Part shown: in pieces, positions 47,628 through 55,600 of the stretch | How the letters are laid out: each line of letters starts with the position of its first letter | Numbering within the stretch: position 1 is the stretch's first letter | Source of the DNA: Prevotella sp. AGR2160 | Lineage (GTDB): Bacteria > Bacteroidota > Bacteroidia > Bacteroidales > Bacteroidaceae | Reading direction: 5' to 3' | Assembly (NCBI RefSeq): GCF_000424185.1 | Contig: NZ_AUJK01000003.1 | Coordinates: 1-64,000, forward strand | Length of the DNA: 64,000 nucleotides | Notes under the pieces: generated by a model | What the model saw: the letters and a program-made list of their open reading frames with translations, nothing else | Database searches by the model: none | What the model was told of the DNA's origin: nothing | Program-made: the position numbers and the translations under genes

Positions 47628-48284
47628 ATGAAAAAGATATTTACATTATTGATGCTCGGCTGTCTGTTCATGACGCCGGCATTCGCACAGGATGATGAGG
47701 ATCTTGACGAGACCTTCGAGTTTGTTGATGCCAATGGCAAGGTCGTGCCTAACGGCAGTGAGCTGACGTGCAGTACGCTGAACGACCTCGGTCAGATTTC
47801 CACCGGCCTAAGTGTCAGAAATACCAACAACAGTAAAGAAGCCGTCCAGGTTGCCGTGAATATTTCCAAGATCGCCAACGGTCAGATCAGCGTCTGCTTC
47901 CCTACAACCTGTCAGAATTTCAGTACTATCGGTACCGCGACGGCAGCAGCAGGCACCATGGCTGCAGAAGAAACCAAGGACTTTGCTACGGAATGGGTTC
48001 CGACGAAGGACAGCTACGGTGAAACAGACGCTACGTTTCAACTCATTCATAAAGACTTCTCTACTACTAAGGGCTTCATCTCCTATGGTGAGACGCTCGG
48101 CTATGGTCCGAAGATCACCGTACATTTCGTCTACGCTGATCCCACTGCGATCAAGAGCGTTGATGCTGCCAAGCAGAAGTCAGTTGCCGCACGTTATAAC
48201 CTCCTTGGCCAGCGTGTCAGCAATGCCAACGGCCTGACAATCGTCAAACTCGCCAATGGCAAGACCGTGAAAGTGATGAAATAA
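47628..48284 (+). CDS. Secreted protein with C-terminal sorting-type tail, function unknown
   Basis: A 218-residue protein I cannot assign to a named family. Seen: signal peptide MKKIFTLLMLGCLFMTPAFAQ, a beta-rich central domain (about 25-175) with two cysteines (ELTCSTLN, FPTTCQNF) that could pair, and the tail RYNLLGQRVSNANGLTIVKLANGKTVKVMK, which matches the tail of the GH43 enzyme at 30392 and resembles type IX secretion sorting domains. It follows the Omp28 gene by 20 bp and closes the redox operon; it may be a substrate of that system. Confidence 0.78.
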   Translation: MKKIFTLLMLGCLFMTPAFAQDDEDLDETFEFVDANGKVVPNGSELTCSTLNDLGQISTGLSVRNTNNSKEAVQVAVNISKIANGQISVCFPTTCQNFSTIGTATAAAGTMAAEETKDFATEWVPTKDSYGETDATFQLIHKDFSTTKGFISYGETLGYGPKITVHFVYADPTAIKSVDAAKQKSVAARYNLLGQRVSNANGLTIVKLANGKTVKVMK

Positions 48285-48298
48285 CATCTCTCCCTCTG

Positions 48299-48370
48299 TT
48301 AGGGCGGAACATGATGAATCATGTCCCTACTTCTTCCCGGTTAGGGCGGCCACAAGTACCGCCCCTACGG
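48299..48370. repeat. Adjacent family A and family C repeats
   Basis: Family A copy (48299-48330, core ACATGATgaATCATGT) and family C copy (48341-48370, GGGCGGCCACAAGTACCGCCC) lie in tandem after the redox operon. Each has its own TAGGG/CCCTA-type closing stem. Confidence 0.83.
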
Positions 48371-48372
48371 AG

Positions 48373-48450
48373 AAAAATATCTATGTTGTTTACGCCTCGT
48401 AAATAGCATAGATATTTTTTTATCTACGTTATTTACGAGTCGTAAATAAC
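48373..48450. terminator. Double hairpin; the first is a bidirectional terminator
   Basis: Hairpin 1: AAAAATATCTATG (48373-48385) with CATAGATATTTTT (48407-48419), extended by TTTACG/CGTAAA around a CCT loop, and flanked by A- and T-runs. Hairpin 2: GTTATTTACG (48428-48437) with CGTAAATAAC (48441-48450), perfect 10 bp, 3-nt loop. Both share the TTTACG..CGTAAA tip. Confidence 0.82.
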
Positions 48451-48491
48451 ATCCCCATTTTCACGCCATGCAAACACTTGTCGCCCTTTTA

Positions 48492-48523
48492 TTTGCAGAC
48501 TTCAAAAATTATCCGTAATTTTG
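48492..48523 (+). promoter_or_regulatory. Promoter of the HEPN-MNT pair
   Basis: TTTG (48492-48495), 20-nt spacer, TAATTTTG (48516-48523). The start codon is only about 5 nt (48534) or 11 nt (48540) past the expected transcription start. Confidence 0.75.
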
Positions 48524-48533
48524 CCGAAAAGAA

Positions 48534-48965
48534 ATGGATATGGAACATCAATCAACAGCAATACGTTGGAAACAACGGCTAGAAACATATCGCAAAGCCC
48601 TTAACCGGCTTCAGGAGGTCATTGAGTTGGAGAATACCCGTCCTTTGTCTGCATTGGAAAAAGACGGGATGATCCAGCGCTTTGAGTATACTCAGGAACT
48701 GGCGTGGAAAGTGTTGAAAAACTATATAGAATTTCAAGGCGGTGAACATCTCATGGGCTCCCGTGACACCATTCGGCAGGCTTTTGCCATGGGATTGATT
48801 ATTAATCCGGATCCGTGGTTTGACATGCTGGAAAGTAGAAATGAAACCGCCCATGTCTATGATGAAGAGACGGAGATAGATGTAATCGATAAAATTACAA
48901 AAACCTATTACCCTATTCTCTGTGACTTACAAAATAAATTAAGCGAATTAGCAATCAAAGAATAA
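48534..48965 (+). CDS. HEPN-domain protein (HI0074-like), putative toxin of a HEPN-MNT system
   Basis: A 143-residue helical protein of the family often named nucleotidyltransferase substrate-binding protein. Seen: the HEPN RNase motif RX4HXY in full: Arg102-NETA-His107-Val-Tyr109. In characterised HEPN-MNT pairs this motif cuts RNA, and the tyrosine is the residue that the MNT partner adenylylates to silence the toxin. The next gene is that partner and overlaps by one base (TAATG). The pair is visibly AT-richer than its neighbours and flanked upstream by repeats and hairpins, suggesting acquisition. ATG at 48534 or 48540. Confidence 0.88.
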   Translation: MDMEHQSTAIRWKQRLETYRKALNRLQEVIELENTRPLSALEKDGMIQRFEYTQELAWKVLKNYIEFQGGEHLMGSRDTIRQAFAMGLIINPDPWFDMLESRNETAHVYDEETEIDVIDKITKTYYPILCDLQNKLSELAIKE

Positions 48966-49270
48966 TGATGAAATATGGCCTTGAAGATCGTTATCTTTCG
49001 GAACTCAGAGAAATATTAGCATCCATCCCTGAAATAGAAGAGGCAATCCTATTTGGATCTCGAGCTCGAGGAGATTATAGACGTAATTCAGATATTGATT
49101 TATCTTTAACAGGTGAACAATTAGAACAACATCATATTGTTGAATTAAGGAATAAATTATATGAATCCAGAATTCCTTACTTCTTCGATATCAATATATT
49201 TCGGGGTCTCAAGAGTAAGACTTTTATTGAAAATATTCTTCATGACGGGGTCATAATTTACAAGAAATAA
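48965..49270 (+). CDS. mntA: MNT-family minimal nucleotidyltransferase, putative antitoxin
   Basis: A 101-residue minimal nucleotidyltransferase. Seen: the polymerase-beta core AILFGSRARGDYRRNSDIDLS, with the GSxARG loop and the DxD metal-binding pair intact, and a third acidic strand in FFDINIF. Expected role: AMP transfer onto Tyr109 of the upstream HEPN toxin. Coding sequence is AT-rich. The stop codon is one base away from the ATG of the HAD phosphatase gene, so the toxin-antitoxin promoter may also drive HAD and GtrA-DUF6080. Confidence 0.88.
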   Translation: MMKYGLEDRYLSELREILASIPEIEEAILFGSRARGDYRRNSDIDLSLTGEQLEQHHIVELRNKLYESRIPYFFDINIFRGLKSKTFIENILHDGVIIYKK

Positions 49271-49271
49271 T

Positions 49272-49880
49272 ATGCCAAAGGAAAAGATTTATTGTTTCGA
49301 TTTCGACGGAACGATCACGAATAAGGATACACTCCTGGAGTTCATCCGCTACGCACGGGGCAATGCGAAATTCTTCTGGGGATTTCTGCTCTTCTCTCCC
49401 CTCCTCGTGTTGATGAAGCTCCACCTCTATCCCAACTACCGGGCGAAGCAACAGCTCTTCAGCTGGTATTTCAAGGGTATGACCGAAGACGAGTTCAACG
49501 AGCTCTGCCGCCATTTCGCCCGCGATAACCAAGACTTGCTGCGCCAGCCCGCCATCAGTCGGTTGAAACAGATCGACAACGCCGGCGACCGTATTCTCGT
49601 CGTCTCGGCAAGTATCGACAACTGGGTACGGCCGTTCTTCGACGATCTCGAGCTCCAGCACGTCACCGTCGTCGGCACGCAGATTGAGATCAGCGACGGC
49701 AGGGTGACGGGCCGCTTCCTCACGCATAACTGCTACGGGCCGGAGAAAGTATACCGCATCGCCGCCCTCCTCGACAAAGGCCGAAACCTCTATGACATCA
49801 CGGCTTTCGGCGACAGCCGCGGCGACAAGGAACTGCTCGCTTATGCTGACCACAGCTTCTATAAACCCTTCAGAAGATAA
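49272..49880 (+). CDS. HAD-IB family phosphatase (SerB-like)
   Basis: A 202-residue HAD-superfamily hydrolase. Seen: motif I FDFDGTITNKDT with the nucleophile Asp, motif II VVSAS, motif III Lys near CYGPEKVYR and motif IV FGDSRGDKELL. A hydrophobic stretch (FFWGFLLFSPLLVLMKL, about 35-50) in the cap region is typical of a subgroup near membrane lipid and glycan genes. No signal peptide. It sits one base after the MNT gene and 33 bp before GtrA-DUF6080; a role in removing a phosphate from a lipid or sugar intermediate is inferred. Confidence 0.87.
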   Translation: MPKEKIYCFDFDGTITNKDTLLEFIRYARGNAKFFWGFLLFSPLLVLMKLHLYPNYRAKQQLFSWYFKGMTEDEFNELCRHFARDNQDLLRQPAISRLKQIDNAGDRILVVSASIDNWVRPFFDDLELQHVTVVGTQIEISDGRVTGRFLTHNCYGPEKVYRIAALLDKGRNLYDITAFGDSRGDKELLAYADHSFYKPFRR

Positions 49881-49913
49881 AACCGTTATCCCTATACAGT
49901 CCATAAGACGACA

Positions 49914-51791
49914 ATGAATTTCAATACGAATAAGAAAGGCCAATGGGGCGAGATCCTGCGCTTCGGCATCGTCGGTGTCTCTGCCGTGACAATACAGTAT
50001 CTTGTCTATCTCCTGCTTGTACATCTCGCCGGATGGGGTGCGAGTCTGAGCAATACCGTGGCCTATATCGTCTCTTTCTGCTTCAACTTCATCGCCTCCA
50101 CACGCTATACGTTCCGCGTGAAGGCCAGTACAGGCCGTGGCATCGGCTTCGCCCTCTGCCATCTCTTCAACTATCTCCTGCAGCTGCTCATCCTCAACGT
50201 CGCCATCTCGCTCGGCATGGGCAAGAGTTGGGCACCGATACCGATGTTCCTTATCTCCGTACCGACGAACTTCATCCTCGTGCGTTACACGTTGAAGCAG
50301 GCCCATCTGCAGAATCCCTTCTTCATCTTCCGCGTAAAGAAAGAGGAGCGGTGGCTGGCTCTCTGCGCCATGGTCTACACGCTCTTCTTCAACACCCTCG
50401 TCGTCTTGAAATACTGGGACCGACTGCATCTGTTGGCCAAGCATTATTTCAAGCTCTTCGTCGATACCTTCCATATCTCCGGCTTCGACCCGCTCAGCGA
50501 CGTTGTGATCTCAGAATGGGGCACTACCTATAATATATACAGACATCCGCTGTTGGCTTACTTCATGTGGATCCCGTGCCAGCTCAACCAGGGGCTGATG
50601 TGGCTGACGCATAAGAACTGCGCGACGATTATCATGGCCGCCATCCTCGTGTTCTGCACCTTTTATAGCATTATCTTTCTCTACCGCATACTCCGTGAGG
50701 TACTGCGTTTAAAACAAGCAGACAGTCTGTTGCTGACGGCCCTGTTCATGAGTTTCAGCTTCGTGATGGTGGCGACGAGCGTTCCTGACCATTTCTGTCT
50801 GTCGATGTTCATGCTGATCCTTACGCTCTATGTGTCGGGAAAGAAGTTGCAAGCGAAACATCCATTCACGAAATGGCAGACCATCCTCTTTTTCTTGGTC
50901 ACCGCGGGCATCAGTCTCAGCAATGGCATTAAGATCTTCCTGGCCAACCTCTTCGTCAACGGCAAGCGCTTCTGGCGCCCCGCCAATCTTATCCTCGCCA
51001 TTATCCTCCCCGCCGGAGTCCTCTGGGGCTTAGCCAACTGGGAATGGGATTATTATGAGCAGCCGCATCAGATCAGGCGCATCAAGAACCGGAAGAAAGC
51101 CGCGATGAAGGAGCGTACGGCACTCTTCGCCCAAGTGCGCGACACGATGAAGATTAACGGTGCCCCCGTTGCCCCGGTATTCACTGTCTCCACAGACAGT
51201 GCCGTCCGCCATGCCGACTCGCTGAAGATTATGGTCCGCGTAGACACGCTCCTGGCACAGAAGAGGCGGGCGCAGAAGATCAAGGACAGCAAGAAGGCTG
51301 TTGTCGCCCACGCCGGAAAGCCGATGGGAAAGGGAGAGTTTGAACAATGGACGGATATCTCCACACCACGATTTTGGAGTTTTGTAGAGAATATCTTCGG
51401 TGAACCCGTACAGCTCCACCAGGATCATCTGTTGGAGGATGTCCTCGTGAAACGGCCCGTCATCGTTCATTACCGTTGGGCGTGGAGCTATGTTGTGGAA
51501 GGGATGATCTTTCTCCTCTTCCTCTGTGGCATCTGGCAGGGCCGCCGCAGCCATTTCCTTTGGCTGACGCTGAGTTTCTTCGGCTTCGACCTCGTCATCC
51601 ATGTCGTTCTCGGCTTCGGCCTCAACGAAGTATATATCATGAGCGCTCACTGGCTGATGGCCTATCCCATCGCCATCGGATATCTGTTGCTCCATCGTCC
51701 GCAGCGCTGGCTCCGCTACGTCCTTGCCGCCCTGGCCCTATACCTTATTATATATAATGGGTGGCTGTATGTCAGCTATCTGATTGGGTGA
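49914..51791 (+). CDS. GtrA-like flippase domain fused to DUF6080-type membrane protein
   Basis: A 625-residue multi-spanning protein. The first 130 residues (LRFGIVGVSAVTIQYLVYLLLV ... FNFIASTRYTFRV) are a GtrA-like four-helix domain, a type that moves polyprenyl-phosphate sugars across the membrane. From about 135 (NPFFIFRVKKEERWLALCAM) to the end it matches the protein encoded at 56727-58091, recalled as DUF6080, with shared FGEPVQLHQDHLLEDV and VVLGFGLNEV. The second part has about 9 helices and a soluble loop (about 385-480). It may be a GT-C type glycosyltransferase, but no catalytic motif is established. GtrA-enzyme fusion suggests flipping and transfer are coupled. Confidence 0.8.
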   Translation: MNFNTNKKGQWGEILRFGIVGVSAVTIQYLVYLLLVHLAGWGASLSNTVAYIVSFCFNFIASTRYTFRVKASTGRGIGFALCHLFNYLLQLLILNVAISLGMGKSWAPIPMFLISVPTNFILVRYTLKQAHLQNPFFIFRVKKEERWLALCAMVYTLFFNTLVVLKYWDRLHLLAKHYFKLFVDTFHISGFDPLSDVVISEWGTTYNIYRHPLLAYFMWIPCQLNQGLMWLTHKNCATIIMAAILVFCTFYSIIFLYRILREVLRLKQADSLLLTALFMSFSFVMVATSVPDHFCLSMFMLILTLYVSGKKLQAKHPFTKWQTILFFLVTAGISLSNGIKIFLANLFVNGKRFWRPANLILAIILPAGVLWGLANWEWDYYEQPHQIRRIKNRKKAAMKERTALFAQVRDTMKINGAPVAPVFTVSTDSAVRHADSLKIMVRVDTLLAQKRRAQKIKDSKKAVVAHAGKPMGKGEFEQWTDISTPRFWSFVENIFGEPVQLHQDHLLEDVLVKRPVIVHYRWAWSYVVEGMIFLLFLCGIWQGRRSHFLWLTLSFFGFDLVIHVVLGFGLNEVYIMSAHWLMAYPIAIGYLLLHRPQRWLRYVLAALALYLIIYNGWLYVSYLIG

Positions 51792-51834
51792 TAAAAAAAC
51801 GATACGTGAAAGATGATATTCCATAGATTTGTTA

Positions 51835-51842
51835 TAATTTTG
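51835..51842 (+). promoter_or_regulatory. -7 element of the LicD gene
   Basis: TAATTTTG, 16 bp before the LicD ATG (51859); no good -33 seen. Confidence 0.55.
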
Positions 51843-51858
51843 CGGGAAAACAAACGAT

Positions 51859-52698
51859 ATGAAAGAAAATAGAGTATACAATACGGGTGAAACCGATGAG
51901 GATCTCCGTAAGAAATATAACCCCGACGGATCGGCACTGCGCCGCGCTCAACTGCGGCTCCTCGACATGGCCGTCTATCTCCAGGATACTGCCCGGAAAA
52001 TCGATGTTCCCTGCCGCCTCGATGGTGGAAACATTCTCGGCGCGCTGCGTCACGGCGGTTTCATTCCTTGGGATGATGACATCGACTTCGTCGTGGAACG
52101 TAAGGACTTCAAACGCCTCTGCCGTTATCTGAAAGACCATCCCCATCCGCAGTATGTCCTTCAGGATAATGAGACGGATAAGGGATTCTATAAGGAGTGG
52201 GCTGTGCTGAGAGACTTAAAAAGCCGTGAGGTAAGCCATGACGATGTCGACAGCAAGGACCGCCGCAGCGCCGAGGCCCTTACTTTCCAAGGTCTTCACG
52301 TTGATATCTTTCCTTATGAAGGTTATATGATACCCTGGTTACAGCGACTGGCCGCGAAACTATCGGTGAATGTCAACCTCCGTTTCGCCGGTGTTCATCC
52401 GCGTCTCGCTCAGGCAGGCTATAACATTCTTCACTATTTTGTCTTCCCCGTTTTCCGTGCTTTCGGCCGCCTCTTCGGCAATAAGCGTTGCTGTATGCAC
52501 AGTTACGGCGCCTGGTTCTACGAGCATTTCGACAGGGATGTTCTCGTTCCCCACAAAGATATCGTCTTCGAAGGAGAGACTTTCGAAGGTCCCGCTGATC
52601 CCGTGAAACTCTGTACCATTATCTATGGCAACTACATGGATCTGCCACCCGTTGACAAACGTGACCGACATAAAATGGAAACGGTTGTGGAAGACTAA
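51859..52698 (+). CDS. LicD-family phosphotransferase
   Basis: A 279-residue LicD-family protein. Seen: the catalytic block DGGNILGALRHGGFIPWDDDIDFVVERKDF (about 50-80), with the DDDID metal-binding triad, and VDIFPYEGY. LicD proteins transfer phosphocholine or related phospho-alditols from a CDP-activated donor to surface glycans. The divergent partner genes, an IspD/TarI-like cytidylyltransferase and an SDR enzyme, could supply such a donor. No choline kinase or uptake gene is in the window, so the transferred group is unknown. Confidence 0.88.
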   Translation: MKENRVYNTGETDEDLRKKYNPDGSALRRAQLRLLDMAVYLQDTARKIDVPCRLDGGNILGALRHGGFIPWDDDIDFVVERKDFKRLCRYLKDHPHPQYVLQDNETDKGFYKEWAVLRDLKSREVSHDDVDSKDRRSAEALTFQGLHVDIFPYEGYMIPWLQRLAAKLSVNVNLRFAGVHPRLAQAGYNILHYFVFPVFRAFGRLFGNKRCCMHSYGAWFYEHFDRDVLVPHKDIVFEGETFEGPADPVKLCTIIYGNYMDLPPVDKRDRHKMETVVED

Positions 52699-52709
52699 CC
52701 TATAAAAGT

Positions 52710-52751
52710 CCTATTGTAGGTGGCCGCCATGTTGCGGCCACGCACAATAGG
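52710..52751. repeat. Family B palindromic repeat (copy 3) with flanking stem
   Basis: GGCCGC (about 52722-52727) and GCGGCC pair in the core; CCTATTGT (52710-52717) and ACAATAGG (52744-52751) add a perfect 8-bp outer stem. It lies between convergent genes and may end both transcripts. Confidence 0.85.
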
Positions 52752-52762
52752 TTAATGACCAT

Positions 52763-53800
52763 TTAGCCTTTCAACGCGTGGGCAGCCTCATTGATCGTTG
52801 CGCTCATCTTTTCCTCCATCGTTCCCGTAATCTGCCAGCCGAGACTACGAAGGCGGGAAGTGTCGAAGACAGCCTTTGTAATCGGCGTACCCCCCGTGGC
52901 GGCAGCATCCTTCGGCAATTCTATGCGAACCTTTCTGCCACCGATGGCTGCTATCATCTCCGCCAAATCACGGATAGAACGGTTGGAAGACTCATCGGCA
53001 ATGTTATAGGCCTTGCCATTCTCCCCTTTCAGAAGAATAAAGAGTAAGGCCAAGGCACAGTCGACCACATAGCACCACGAGCGGAACTTCTTGCCGTCGC
53101 TCTTCATCACGATGTCCTCACCACGCAGGACATTGCGGATAAACTCAGCATAGACGCGGTTGTCACTCTCCGTAAAATAAGGACCATAAACATGTGAGGG
53201 ACGGGCCACACTGACATCCAAGCCATACTCTTGTCCATAGGCCACACAGAGCGTTTCGGCTGCCCGCTTCGATGACGGATAACAGGACCGGACACTCATC
53301 GGATCGACATAACCGCTATAGTCTTCCGTAAACGGACGTCCGTCGCCCTCACCATAAACCTCACCCGAAGAGACATAAACGAATTTCTCCAAATGTCGCT
53401 TCCGTCCCTCATCCAGCAGTCGGTCGACACCAAGAATATTAGCGCGGATGATGCCCACGGGATCAGAGGTATACAGCTGAGGAGAAGCACCACTTGCGGC
53501 ATCAATGATGAAATGGAAATCGGCAGGCCACTCCCATGGCTGCGTGACATCATGCCGGAGAAAATGAAAACGGGGATTCGTCCACCATGCAGCGAAGCGC
53601 TGCTGAGCCCGCTGTTCATTGCGGCCGCAGGCATAGACATCGAAATCCAAGGACACGCAGTTCATCAGCACATCGACGACAGTGCTGCCGATAAGTCCCG
53701 TTGCTCCCAATACCAAAATATTTTTTCCGCTCAGACGTTCCCACGGCAGGGAGACCTCCGCCGCCTTTTCTATCGTTTGCTGATAACTTTCCATCATCAT
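52763..53800 (-). CDS. NAD-dependent sugar epimerase/dehydratase (extended SDR)
   Basis: A 345-residue extended short-chain dehydrogenase. Seen: Rossmann motif NILVLGATGLIGSTVVD, YVSSGEVYGEGDGRPFTED, the catalytic Tyr-Lys pair in SCYPSSKRAAE, and VARPSHVYGPYF. The family contains nucleotide-sugar epimerases, decarboxylases and reductases. Given the adjacent cytidylyltransferase and LicD, a CDP- or other NDP-linked polyol or sugar is possible. Start: MMMESY offers three ATGs. It is downstream of the IspD-like gene and separated by a 104-bp gap with repeats. Confidence 0.87.
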   Translation of the reverse strand: MMMESYQQTIEKAAEVSLPWERLSGKNILVLGATGLIGSTVVDVLMNCVSLDFDVYACGRNEQRAQQRFAAWWTNPRFHFLRHDVTQPWEWPADFHFIIDAASGASPQLYTSDPVGIIRANILGVDRLLDEGRKRHLEKFVYVSSGEVYGEGDGRPFTEDYSGYVDPMSVRSCYPSSKRAAETLCVAYGQEYGLDVSVARPSHVYGPYFTESDNRVYAEFIRNVLRGEDIVMKSDGKKFRSWCYVVDCALALLFILLKGENGKAYNIADESSNRSIRDLAEMIAAIGGRKVRIELPKDAAATGGTPITKAVFDTSRLRSLGWQITGTMEEKMSATINEAAHALKG

Positions 53801-53816
53801 TATTTATTTTCCCATC

Positions 53817-53893
53817 GTAAGGGCGGCCCTTGTGGCCGTCCTAACAATTCTTTGGTCCTTTTGTAGGTGGCCGCCATGTTGCGGCCACGCAAG
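53817..53893. repeat. Adjacent family C and family B repeats
   Basis: Family C (53817-53844, GGGCGGCCCTTGTGGCCGTCC) and family B (53860-53893, GTAGGTGGCCGCC..GCGGCCACGC) fill the gap between the epimerase and IspD-like genes, both on the minus strand. Confidence 0.85.
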
Positions 53894-53904
53894 GAAAATG
53901 GCAC

Positions 53905-54624
53905 TTATTTAATCCACGACTCTTTCTCCGTATGGATCAAAGCCTTGAAGAGCTCTATATCTTCCGTCTGCGTCAGTTTCAGACCGTTCTTCTCAGAGCC
54001 CATCACGAGATGCTGGTCCTCGATGCCGAGGGCGGACATCAGCGTACAAGAAGCTACCGTATTCTCAATATGCTTCTCCTCTGCCTCTTGATGCGCCTTC
54101 AGCAAATCGCCCAAATGATAAGTGTGGGGCGTCTGTGTACGGATCAGGCGCTCACGGGGAATGGAGATATTTCTCACACAGTCATCGACCTTTTCCATAA
54201 TGGCTTCCTTACAGACCAAGCCTGTGACGGCATAACCGTATTTCTGACATTTCTCGATATTCTCCGTAATAATCCGCTCGCCTACCAACGGGCGAACGCC
54301 ATCTTGTACAAGAACAATATCATCGTCAGCACAGCCAGCCTCGCGTAAGCCTTCCAGACCATTACGGATAGAATGCTGATTACTGTCGCCGCCTTCAAAG
54401 ATCCATTTCAGTTTGGTGATATTAAACTGATTGGCATAGGCCTGCAACGCCACTTCCCATCCTTTCAGACAGACCACACAGATAGCGTCCACCAATGGAT
54501 GCCGCTGAAACGCCTGCATCGTATAGATGATGACGGGGATATTGTCAATGGTCATAAACTGTTTGGGGATATCCTGCCCCATTCTGTTGCCGACACCGCC
54601 GGCAGTAAGCAATGCTATATTCAT
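53905..54624 (-). CDS. IspD/TarI-like cytidylyltransferase (glycan locus)
   Basis: A 239-residue IspD-family nucleotidyltransferase, paralogous to the housekeeping IspD at 21999. Seen: LLTAGGVGNRMGQDIPKQFM, VLVQDGVRPLVGERI, TPHTYHLGDLL. It is longer than housekeeping IspD and sits with LicD, SDR and glycosyltransferase genes, so I favour synthesis of a CDP-polyol such as CDP-ribitol (TarI/Bcs1 type) over isoprenoid synthesis. Its ATG overlaps the stop of the upstream glycosyltransferase by one base (TAATG). Confidence 0.85.
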   Translation of the reverse strand: MNIALLTAGGVGNRMGQDIPKQFMTIDNIPVIIYTMQAFQRHPLVDAICVVCLKGWEVALQAYANQFNITKLKWIFEGGDSNQHSIRNGLEGLREAGCADDDIVLVQDGVRPLVGERIITENIEKCQKYGYAVTGLVCKEAIMEKVDDCVRNISIPRERLIRTQTPHTYHLGDLLKAHQEAEEKHIENTVASCTLMSALGIEDQHLVMGSEKNGLKLTQTEDIELFKALIHTEKESWIK

Positions 54625-55583
54625 TAGCCTTTATAAAATTTTTTATTGTTATACGCGAAGATCAGCGGATAAAAGAAGCTGCGGACAGCCCCCATGAATC
54701 CCTTGGCGCCGTCATTCCAATAGATTGTGGAACGATGACGGCAGCAAAGACTGCCCAAACGAAGCAAAGCGATAATACCGGGCTTCAACATCAGACTGCT
54801 CATCTTGTGGGCCAACGGCTGGAAGTCCTGTGAAGCATGATCCCGAATCTGTATATACAAATATCGATATTCCGGTCTCCGTTGCATACGCCGGTATTCG
54901 TGCAGCCCATGCAGATAAGGAACATAAGCTGCTACATGCTGATCCTTCTTCAACTCTTGCGCAATGGCCGATGAAGGATTATAACGATGAAGATTCAGCG
55001 CTTCTTCAAGACGAATGATGCCATGTCCCAGTTGGGCATAGATGGCAAGACTCCAGTCATAATGCATGAAGGGAATGCGCCGCGCCATAGCCCAATGGTC
55101 GTGTGTTCGGGCGAAATCACCGCGCAGCAGCATCGTATGTCCCGCAAAACCGGCGAAGAGAAGAGCCTCCAGCTGATACTGCTGACGGACAAAGACGGAA
55201 TGTTCACGGTCGGGGCCACGGTCATAACAGGAAAAGCAGATATCATGCTCACCGATAGCGGCCACTTGTTTACTGATTTTCTCCGGATACCAGATATCAT
55301 CCTGATCGGAGAGAGCCACAAAGTCGCCCGTCGTCCGCATCGTCGCCGATTCAAAATTCTCATCAAGTCCTTTATTCTGCTCATTTACATAAACCTGAAT
55401 AAAAGGATAACGAGTAGCATATTCCTTACAAATATCCACAGTATGGTCAGTAGAACCATCATCCTGAATGATCAGTTCCTTCAACGGGTAAGTCTGGGCG
55501 ATAATCGAGTCTAACTGTTCCCGGATATATCGCTCCCCGTTATACGTACACATCACTATCGATACACTTTTCGTGGCTTCCAT
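54624..55583 (-). CDS. Family 2 glycosyltransferase (rhamnosyltransferase-like)
   Basis: A 319-residue GT-A glycosyltransferase. Seen: VSIVMCTYNGERYIREQLDSI, LIIQDDGSTDHTVDI, DFVALSDQDDIWYPEKI with the DQDD metal site, and a conserved AGHTMLLRGDF segment. The start at 55583 is set by the -7 element at 55601-55608; an upstream in-frame ATG (55664) lies above the promoter. The first 120 residues and the C-terminal region are very similar to the glycosyltransferase at 61611, so the two are paralogs. First gene of the GT2 - IspD-like - SDR operon. Confidence 0.88.
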   Translation of the reverse strand: MEATKSVSIVMCTYNGERYIREQLDSIIAQTYPLKELIIQDDGSTDHTVDICKEYATRYPFIQVYVNEQNKGLDENFESATMRTTGDFVALSDQDDIWYPEKISKQVAAIGEHDICFSCYDRGPDREHSVFVRQQYQLEALLFAGFAGHTMLLRGDFARTHDHWAMARRIPFMHYDWSLAIYAQLGHGIIRLEEALNLHRYNPSSAIAQELKKDQHVAAYVPYLHGLHEYRRMQRRPEYRYLYIQIRDHASQDFQPLAHKMSSLMLKPGIIALLRLGSLCCRHRSTIYWNDGAKGFMGAVRSFFYPLIFAYNNKKFYKG

Positions 55584-55600
55584 CACTGTATTCTTTTTGG

